In this document: positions 6,509 through 12,027 of the stretch, in pieces
Position numbering within the stretch: the stretch's first letter is position 1
Layout of the letters: the number at the start of each line of letters is the position of its first letter
DNA from: Thermoplasmatota archaeon
Lineage (GTDB): Archaea; Thermoplasmatota; Penumbrarchaeia; Penumbrarchaeales; Penumbrarchaeaceae
NCBI GenBank assembly: GCA_030595585.1
Contig: JAUVCY010000023.1
Coordinates: 1-12,027 of the forward strand
Length of the DNA: 12,027 nt
Direction of reading: 5' to 3'
The notes under the pieces: generated by a model
What the model saw: only the letters and a program-made list of their open reading frames with translations
Database searches by the model: none
What the model was told of the DNA's origin: nothing
Position numbers and translations under genes: made by a program

Positions 6509-9500
6509 TCACTCATACCTGAGGGCCTCTGCAGGAGACACCCTGGAAGCTTTCAGCGAAGGAGGTATCGAGGATATGAGCGCGAAGAAGAGCGCTGTAA
6601 GCACAATCAAGGTGAGCTTCAGCCATGGAACCCCGAACTCGGGAAGCAGATCGCTCATTCCATCTCTCCAGATGATCCAGCCCACAACGATCCCCAGTAT
6701 CGTCCCGGTCAGCAGGCCGGAGCCGGCGATGAATGCGGATTCACCAAGGAAGGAGACCACCACCTGTTTTCTCTTGAATCCTATCGCCCTCATCATACCG
6801 ATCTCGTGACGCCTCTCGTATACGGAGCGGAGGGTGACGATGCCGAGGCCGACGATGCCAATAACAAGGCCAAGTGATAAGAAGGCGTTGAACAGGTCGA
6901 AGAAAGCGTTCTGCGCCTTGAGCATGTCACCAACAACCTCCTCGATGATGATCGTATAGAAACCGTATTTGAACATCGATCTTCTCAGACCATTGGCGAA
7001 ATCGTCCTTTTCATCCACATCCTTTGTCTGGATCAGGTGTATGGTCTTGTCGGTGACCCCGAACTCCTCCGCTGCAACATCATCGTACATGAAAACGGCC
7101 GAGATCCCGAATTGCTCGGTGAAGCCTATGACCGTCTTGTTGTAGAACATGCCGTCAATGGACTTAAGGGTGATAACATCCCCCAGGTCCATCAGGCTCA
7201 GGCCAGGTGGGCCCATTCCACTTTCACTGGATAGGCTGCCGTCCATAATAATGAAATCTGTACCTTTCAGCGTTTCCCAAACATATCTGTCCGTACGTTC
7301 CGCATTTCCATCCTTATCGATGATATCCCAGGCCACTTCGATGAAACCGTAAGTATTTCGCTGTATGAACTTGTCCGATACTCCGGCACATTGGTACATT
7401 TTTTCCAGGTTCGAATTTTCACCACCCCCATGAAACGGGCTGGTGAAGTTCATATTCAGTATTCCCATGGAGATGGAGACCGAATTATCCCAGTTGATAG
7501 ACCCGAAACTATCGGGATCCTCCATCATTATTGTTGCTTCAAGGTCATCTATGCCAACGGCGGAGATTGCGATTATATCGTATCCACCCCCTATGGACTT
7601 CTCGAATGACTCGATGTTGACATTGAACAAGGCAACGATCATGGACATGGTGGTTATCGTGAAGATTATCAGTGCAAACATGAAGATTGTAACGCCGGTC
7701 CTGAACCTCTTCTTGATCGGGTAGGAGATGGACATCTTGATCGATGCCGGGGAGATGCCTATTAACGTGACCATCCTCTCCACCACCCATAGTATGAGAT
7801 CGGTATTCCATACCAGGAGAAGGACACCTGAGGTCACCAGGAATATGCCGGAGAGAATGAACATCTCCATATCACTTGAGTATTCGACAAATGTAGGGAT
7901 CGGGACGATCCACAGGGCCAGCATAAGCGAGGCAGCTATGCTGTATGTCAACCTCTCGTTGAGGAAATACTTGAGCATCAGACTTGCCCCTATGAGCAGC
8001 AGTGAAAGGCCCATGTAGGTGTTCCACTGGGTCTCCATTCCCATACCCCAGAAAAAGAGCAGAAGGCCGAATATGATGGACCAGGTTCCCAGGAAGGTCA
8101 TCCTGTTGAAAATATATTCAACCGCCTTTGCCATCAGGCTTCCATCGCCCTTTCTGTTCTCCATATCCCTGACATGGAGCAGCTCCTGAACCCACGCCAC
8201 CAGTTTCGACTCCTCCATGGGTACGGGCGTGTTCCTGATCGCCGAGACGATGTTGAGCCTTGAGATCCTCCTTGTGATGAAGATCGTGGTCCCTATCGTG
8301 ATGGAGAATCCTGCAACAAAGGAGAGTATCAGTGAGAGAGGCGTCACCTGATAGCTTCCAAGGATGTCAAGCATTCCCATTCCCATAGCATCGAATATCC
8401 ACTGCAGTAGGAAAATGATCCCGTAACCCGTTGCGACTCCGAGGAGGACCCCCACAAATGATGAAATGATGGAATATAACGTCCCCTCGAACAGATATAT
8501 CAGTGAGAGGTGTTTCCTCTTCATTCCCACCGCGCGGGAGATGCCCATCTCCTCCTTCCTCTCCTCCGAGAGCATCACGAAAATGTTGATGATCAATGTT
8601 ATACCGGCAATTATCGTAAACGTCCCAAGGACCATAAACAGCTGGGAGAACATCTTGATCCCCTCCATTCCCTGTTCAACAGATGTGGCCTTGTCGTCAA
8701 CGAACTCGAAATTGCCGTTGGGTCCAAGGGGATGCTCCAGGTCCCTGTAATCCTCCTCCAGCTCCTCGATGACCTCCGAACAGTGGTCAGCTCCTCCGAC
8801 CCTCCCGCCCTCGTTCGAGATCATCATCACGTTGTAATACCCGCCGCTCCAATCCTCCCCAATACCGTAGTCAGCCTCTTGATCAGGTGTGACGTTGAAC
8901 AGGGACCAGATGGATACAAAGGAGAAATACAGCGCATTTCCGTCAAAGAACGTCGAGGCTCTCCCGGTCTGGTCCACGATACCCTTGACCGTGTAATTCT
9001 TCATCACAAGTCCCGATGAAATGGTGAGGCTGTGGCCCACCTTCGCCTCGAGGAGGTCTGCACCGTCAGCGGTCATGTAGACCTCATCCATGGCGAGGTC
9101 GTAATTCACCTCGTTCCCGTCTATATAAAGGCCTCCGAAGGCATCAGTACTTGCCTCACTGAAGGCCCGCAGGGACATCATCGGTTCGAACAGGGCGGTG
9201 TGGTGGTCTATGACCGATCCGGTCTCCATGACCTCCCATGATACGCCATCGACAAGCGTTTCTCCCCCGTCATTCAGGTCCCAGGCGAGATCTGACATGT
9301 TGTTGGCTAGGGATCCATTGATGTATATCCGATCGCCGTTCCCATCCTGGATATATATATACTCATCATAGTAATGATAGCCGTCGTAGATCAGGTCCTC
9401 GATCATGTTGTTCATGGTGTCTCCGATGGCCATGGAGGAGCAGATGATGGATGTGCCGATCATGAAGCCCAGAATGGCAATCACGGTATCTCCCTTGTGA

Positions 9501-9775
9501 CGGATCAGGTTCCGAAATCCCATCCTGAACTGGAGGCGGTTCATAAAAGCCCTGATCGTGATGAACAACAGCGTTAGCATCATCAGGAAAAAGGCGAAGA
9601 AGGTCATGATCGTCTTCAATATTGCTGCAGCCTCATTGAGCTCCATGACCTTGAGGATCGTTTCGATGTATGGTAGAAAATATAATGCGACTACAACTAC
9701 ACCGACAAGATAGAAGAGGATTATTATGGTGAATATTCCCAATCCTTTATCGATAAGGTTTCTCATAAAGCCCAT
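6509..9775 (-). CDS. ABC transporter permease, fused double MacB/FtsX type
   Basis: This 1088-residue integral membrane protein has two FtsX-family halves in one chain. Two extra membrane helices (about 12-35 and 54-76) come first. Then comes the first half: helix 96-118, an extracellular MacB-type domain (about 119-370), and helices 375-400, 430-458 and 478-500. A hydrophobic block at about 560-655 (about four helices) joins the halves. The second half has a helix at 692-718, an extracellular domain (720-950) and helices 957-982, 1010-1035 and 1050-1075. Cytoplasmic coupling motifs are duplicated: EERKEEMGISRAVGMKRK (404-421) and YERRHEIGMMRAIGFKRK (986-1003). The chain ends PAEALRYE, as is usual in the family. 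A single chain could thus form the whole membrane part for two ATPase subunits. The ATPase gene ends 13 bases upstream. GGTG precedes ATG 9775 by six bases. The substrate is unknown: lipoprotein or peptide export, or MacB-like mechanical work on outer proteins, are the family options. Confidence 0.9.
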   Translation of the reverse strand: MGFMRNLIDKGLGIFTIIILFYLVGVVVVALYFLPYIETILKVMELNEAAAILKTIMTFFAFFLMMLTLLFITIRAFMNRLQFRMGFRNLIRHKGDTVIAILGFMIGTSIICSSMAIGDTMNNMIEDLIYDGYHYYDEYIYIQDGNGDRIYINGSLANNMSDLAWDLNDGGETLVDGVSWEVMETGSVIDHHTALFEPMMSLRAFSEASTDAFGGLYIDGNEVNYDLAMDEVYMTADGADLLEAKVGHSLTISSGLVMKNYTVKGIVDQTGRASTFFDGNALYFSFVSIWSLFNVTPDQEADYGIGEDWSGGYYNVMMISNEGGRVGGADHCSEVIEELEEDYRDLEHPLGPNGNFEFVDDKATSVEQGMEGIKMFSQLFMVLGTFTIIAGITLIINIFVMLSEERKEEMGISRAVGMKRKHLSLIYLFEGTLYSIISSFVGVLLGVATGYGIIFLLQWIFDAMGMGMLDILGSYQVTPLSLILSFVAGFSITIGTTIFITRRISRLNIVSAIRNTPVPMEESKLVAWVQELLHVRDMENRKGDGSLMAKAVEYIFNRMTFLGTWSIIFGLLLFFWGMGMETQWNTYMGLSLLLIGASLMLKYFLNERLTYSIAASLMLALWIVPIPTFVEYSSDMEMFILSGIFLVTSGVLLLVWNTDLILWVVERMVTLIGISPASIKMSISYPIKKRFRTGVTIFMFALIIFTITTMSMIVALFNVNIESFEKSIGGGYDIIAISAVGIDDLEATIMMEDPDSFGSINWDNSVSISMGILNMNFTSPFHGGGENSNLEKMYQCAGVSDKFIQRNTYGFIEVAWDIIDKDGNAERTDRYVWETLKGTDFIIMDGSLSSESGMGPPGLSLMDLGDVITLKSIDGMFYNKTVIGFTEQFGISAVFMYDDVAAEEFGVTDKTIHLIQTKDVDEKDDFANGLRRSMFKYGFYTIIIEEVVGDMLKAQNAFFDLFNAFLSLGLVIGIVGLGIVTLRSVYERRHEIGMMRAIGFKRKQVVVSFLGESAFIAGSGLLTGTILGIVVGWIIWRDGMSDLLPEFGVPWLKLTLIVLTALFFALISSIPPSLKASRVSPAEALRYE

Positions 9776-9788
9776 CTCAACACCGCCC

Positions 9789-10586
9789 TCACAAGGATGA
9801 TTCCTGCTGCATGCTTATCCTGGCGGCCCCTGTATCCCTCTCACCCCTGCAGTCGTAATCACCCTCCTTGGGATGCTTCAAGGCATCCTCCGCGGTGATC
9901 GGGACATCCTTGACGATCTTGCCATCCTCCATGTGGATGATCCTCCTGCATCTGGCGGCCACACCCGGATCGTGTGTTACCAGGAGAATGGTCATCTTGA
10001 GCCTTTCGTTGAGCTCCACCATGAGGTTCATGATCTCATTGGAGTTCATCCGATCAAGATCGCCGGTGGGCTCATCGGCCCATACTATCTTTGGATCGTT
10101 GACCAGTGCCCTGGCGAGGGTGACCCTCTGCCTCTGGCCGCCAGATAGCTGAGAGGGGCGGTGGGTCTCGTATCCCGTCAATCCCACGGTGTCCAGAGCC
10201 TCGATCGCCTTGATCCTGGCCATCTTGGGTTTAACGCCACTGAGCAGGAGGACCATCTCCACGTTCTCTACCGCTGTGAGGACGGGGAGCAGGTTGTAGA
10301 ACTGGAAAACGAATCCCATGTGCTGCGCCCTGTACTCGGTCTTGACGTCGTCTTTCAGCGTGGAGATGTCCGTTCCCTCCACGAATACATTTCCAGCGGT
10401 GATATCGTCAAGCCCCGAGAGGCAGTTGAGAAGTGTCGTCTTCCCGCAGCCCGAGGGGCCCATCACGGCTACCATCTCTCCCCGGGTAACCTTGAGATCC
10501 ACGCCCTTCAACGCCTTGACAACGACTGAACCGGTATCGTAATGCTTGACGAGGTTCTTCGACTGGATGATCGGGCTTGTTTCCAT
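9789..10586 (-). CDS. ABC transporter ATP-binding protein, LolD/MacB (3.A.1.122-like) type
   Basis: This 265-residue cytoplasmic ATPase powers the permease encoded 13 bases downstream. Visible motifs, numbered from ATG 10586, are Walker A GPSGCGKTT (43-51), Q-loop Gln95 in FVFQFYNLLP, signature LSGGQRQR (147-154), Walker B IVWADEPTGDLD (167-178, catalytic Glu172) and H-loop His205 in LLVTHD. The LNCLSGLD turn after Walker A and the DEPTGDLD box are typical of the LolD/MacB/FtsE group. A charged tail of about 25 residues follows the fold. A GTG at 10610 would add eight residues (MISRERWD). It lies about 25 bases from the TATA element and could be a leaderless start. I prefer ATG 10586 because GGGAG (10600-10596) sits nine bases upstream and the product then begins just before the family's first strand. 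It is the first gene of the minus-strand cluster. Confidence 0.92.
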   Translation of the reverse strand: METSPIIQSKNLVKHYDTGSVVVKALKGVDLKVTRGEMVAVMGPSGCGKTTLLNCLSGLDDITAGNVFVEGTDISTLKDDVKTEYRAQHMGFVFQFYNLLPVLTAVENVEMVLLLSGVKPKMARIKAIEALDTVGLTGYETHRPSQLSGGQRQRVTLARALVNDPKIVWADEPTGDLDRMNSNEIMNLMVELNERLKMTILLVTHDPGVAARCRRIIHMEDGKIVKDVPITAEDALKHPKEGDYDCRGERDTGAARISMQQESSL

Positions 10587-10630
10587 ATCCCATCTCTCCC
10601 GTGAGATCACATGAAATGCGATATTGAACG

Positions 10631-10640
10631 ATTATAAGTA
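10631..10640 (-). promoter_or_regulatory. TATA promoter of the ABC transporter operon
   Basis: The minus strand reads TACTTATAAT, with TTATAA at 10637-10632. A start about 26 bases downstream falls near 10608. That gives either a leader of about 22 bases with GGGAG before ATG 10586, or a nearly leaderless GTG at 10610. Confidence 0.5.
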
Positions 10641-10660
10641 ATTTACCTCAGAATTATTTG

Positions 10661-10692
10661 ATGAGTAACAGGATCTCAAAGGTGTTCCTCAT
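10661..10692. repeat. Imperfect inverted repeat in the divergent promoter region (candidate operator)
   Basis: ATGAGTAACA (10661-10670) and TGTTCCTCAT (10683-10692) are inverted copies matching at nine of ten positions, separated by 12 bases. Equivalent points of the arms are 22 bases apart, two turns of the helix, as expected for a dimeric regulator. It lies about 24 bases upstream of the transporter TATA box. AGTAACA recurs at 10719-10725, fused to TTCCTC. Confidence 0.4.
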
Positions 10693-10695
10693 AGC

Positions 10696-10708
10696 ATAAC
10701 CCGGTTAT
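10696..10708. repeat. Perfect 13-base palindrome in the divergent promoter region
   Basis: ATAACC-C-GGTTAT is a perfect six-base inverted repeat around one base. It lies three bases from the larger inverted repeat and between the two divergent promoters. A regulator site is plausible; chance is not excluded for a motif this short. Confidence 0.3.
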
Positions 10709-10753
10709 CAGATGGGAAAGTAACATTCCTCTTACGGGATGCCCCTCAAAACG

Positions 10754-10763
10754 GTTAAATAAT
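10754..10763 (+). promoter_or_regulatory. TATA promoter of the FG-GAP protein gene
   Basis: GTTAAATAAT has TTAAATAA at 10755-10762, the same core as the toroid gene promoter. A start about 26 bases downstream would be near 10785. This gives a leader of about 44 bases to TTG 10829, or a nearly leaderless TTG at 10790 in the same frame. Confidence 0.45.
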
Positions 10764-10828
10764 CGAAAAGTTGGTTTGGACGTACATCCTTGATAGAGGG
10801 TAATAACGCCGTACCGTGGGGGACTTAC

Positions 10829-12027
10829 TTGAAATACGCAACTATTTTCATCGCACTATCGCTTATGATCATCTCATTTTCCTTATCGATCGATAATGAG
10901 GCCGAAGGTGTTCCCATCAATGCTCTCGAGACGGGATACGCATCAGGGCTTCCAACCAGTGGGGACTATAATGCTATTGCAGTAGGGGACGTCGACGGGG
11001 ACGGCAACATCGACATGGCGTTCGGAGGGGAGGATTACAGCGGGTCCACACAGGGCCTTTACGTTTACAAGGGCAACGGTGCAGGCACCTGGACATCAAC
11101 ATCGACGGGGCTGCCCTCCGCGGACAGCTGGGGAGGGGTTGCTTTCGGCGATGCCGACGGGGACGGCAACATGGAGCTCTACGCCTGCAACGAGGGGTGG
11201 GGTACTGCCTCGGGCTCGATCAAGGGGGTCGGGGCCTGGGAGCACTCTTCAGGCAACTGGTCCACATCAGGCATATCATCACCTTTAACAACGGGTCAGA
11301 CAAACGGGTTATTCCTGGGAAACTTCACCAAGGGATCCGGTCTAGATCTGGCCATAACCCATTCGAGAGGTAACCTACTTGGTATCAAGGTCTACTACGG
11401 CTCCGGATCGTCGCCAATATCATGGACAGCAAACAGCGCAGGTCTGCCCACATCAGGGGAATATACCTCTATTGACGTTGGAGACCTCAACGGCGATGGC
11501 CTACCCGATATCGCCTCGGTGGCATACTCCTCCACGGGCCTTGTGATCTATACGCAGAACGCAAATGGAAACGGTTGGACCAGCAGATCCAGCTCGCTTC
11601 CATCCTCCGTTGCAACATCGGGGCTTGGTGTGGTGATGGGAGACGTGAACAACGACGGGGACATGGATATCGTCATGGGCACGACCAGTAACGGTTTGAG
11701 GTTACTGCTGGGAAACGGAGGAGGGGACACCGGGACCGATTTCAGCTGGACAGCTGGATCGTTCCCATCCAATTTCGGCTCATCCGGGAGGTTCGCACAG
11801 TTGGACCTTGAGGACATCGACCACGACGGGGACCTTGACCTGCTTGCAGGGAAGGCGGGATCTGGGCTGTATCTTTTCCTCGGCAACGGGTCTGATAACC
11901 CCGGGACCTCGTTCGCATGGACCCAGGTTACGGGAAAGGGATTGCCCACTACCGGCACATATTACGGCGCCCAGTTCCTTGATGTCGATAACGATGACGA
12001 CCTGGACATCTCCGGCGCCACCTGGGG
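10829..12027 (+). CDS. Exported FG-GAP/VCBS beta-propeller protein (truncated at right edge)
   Basis: The frame stays open for 399 codons to the window end. A signal peptide (about 5-21) is followed by a repeat unit of 53-57 residues. Each unit has a GLPTSG-like turn, then a calcium loop DxDxDGxxD and a strand such as LYVYKGNG before a W-T/S. Loops start at residues 54 (DVDGDGNID), 108, 165, 219, 272, 329 and 385 (DVDNDDDLD), which is seven, enough for one propeller. The third loop (NFTKGSGLD) has lost its acidic ligands. Such proteins act outside the cell in adhesion, surface-layer or binding roles; the partner is unknown. TTG 10829 is preferred because GGGGG (10818-10822) lies six bases upstream and the signal peptide then starts at once. 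TTG 10790 in frame would add 13 residues. It is divergent from the ABC transporter genes. Confidence 0.85.
   Translation, partial: MKYATIFIALSLMIISFSLSIDNEAEGVPINALETGYASGLPTSGDYNAIAVGDVDGDGNIDMAFGGEDYSGSTQGLYVYKGNGAGTWTSTSTGLPSADSWGGVAFGDADGDGNMELYACNEGWGTASGSIKGVGAWEHSSGNWSTSGISSPLTTGQTNGLFLGNFTKGSGLDLAITHSRGNLLGIKVYYGSGSSPISWTANSAGLPTSGEYTSIDVGDLNGDGLPDIASVAYSSTGLVIYTQNANGNGWTSRSSSLPSSVATSGLGVVMGDVNNDGDMDIVMGTTSNGLRLLLGNGGGDTGTDFSWTAGSFPSNFGSSGRFAQLDLEDIDHDGDLDLLAGKAGSGLYLFLGNGSDNPGTSFAWTQVTGKGLPTTGTYYGAQFLDVDNDDDLDISGATW

Noticed and set aside
6413..6877. 154-codon plus-strand frame at the permease 3' end
   Set aside because: Most of it is antisense to the second FtsX helices of the permease. 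Its composition (His, Asp, Pro, Glu rich) is typical of reverse-complement shadows of hydrophobic codons.
8510..9019. 169-codon plus-strand frame
   Set aside because: It is antisense to the first extracellular domain and FtsX motif of the permease, with no supporting start signals.
11548..11958. 136-codon minus-strand frame at the right end
   Set aside because: It is antisense to FG-GAP repeats. Its Ser/Pro/Phe-rich translation mirrors the Gly/Asp-rich repeats on the other strand.

Overview
The window looks like chromosomal DNA from an archaeon. Start codons are preceded by Shine-Dalgarno motifs or by TATA-type boxes about 26 bases upstream. At least one gene (1325-2542) appears to be transcribed leaderless. 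The surface proteins are rich in N-glycosylation sequons, and arginine is often encoded by AGG. The secreted FG-GAP/VCBS proteins and the double-FtsX exporter would fit an uncultured member of Thermoplasmatota. That placement is inferred from style and is not proven. I see no tRNA, rRNA, CRISPR array, IS element or phage gene.

Layout. (1) 1-181, minus: the N-terminus of an exported protein that runs off the left edge. (2) 388-1317, plus: a complete thioredoxin reductase (trxB) that diverges from it across a 206-bp intergenic region. (3) 1325-2542, minus: an exported six-hairpin (alpha/alpha)6-toroid protein, convergent with trxB across only 7 bases. (4) 2595-6380, minus: a 1261-residue membrane-anchored surface protein with a DUF2330-like N-terminus, a calcium-loop beta-propeller, Ig-like modules and a C-terminal transmembrane anchor. 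(5) 6509-9775, minus: a 1088-residue MacB/FtsX-type permease that fuses two permease halves. (6) 9789-10586, minus: its LolD/MacB-type ATPase. (7) 10829-12027, plus: an exported FG-GAP beta-propeller protein, cut by the right edge. No stretch longer than 300 bases lacks a gene.

The ATPase and permease genes are 13 bases apart and surely form one transporter. The two surface-protein genes downstream lie on the same strand with small gaps (128 and 52 bases), but each has its own plausible TATA element. They may therefore be read partly by read-through and partly alone. The simplest reading is a cell-envelope locus: an ABC-type exporter or mechanotransmission machine, a large anchored propeller/Ig protein, a soluble toroid protein, and a second propeller protein expressed divergently. 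The substrate and physiological role cannot be read from the sequence.

Points most worth a second look are the paired inverted repeats in the divergent promoter region at 10661-10708, a possible 35-residue CxxC small ORF between permease and surface protein (6385-6492), the 14-segment fused permease, and the composite architecture of the 1261-residue protein.
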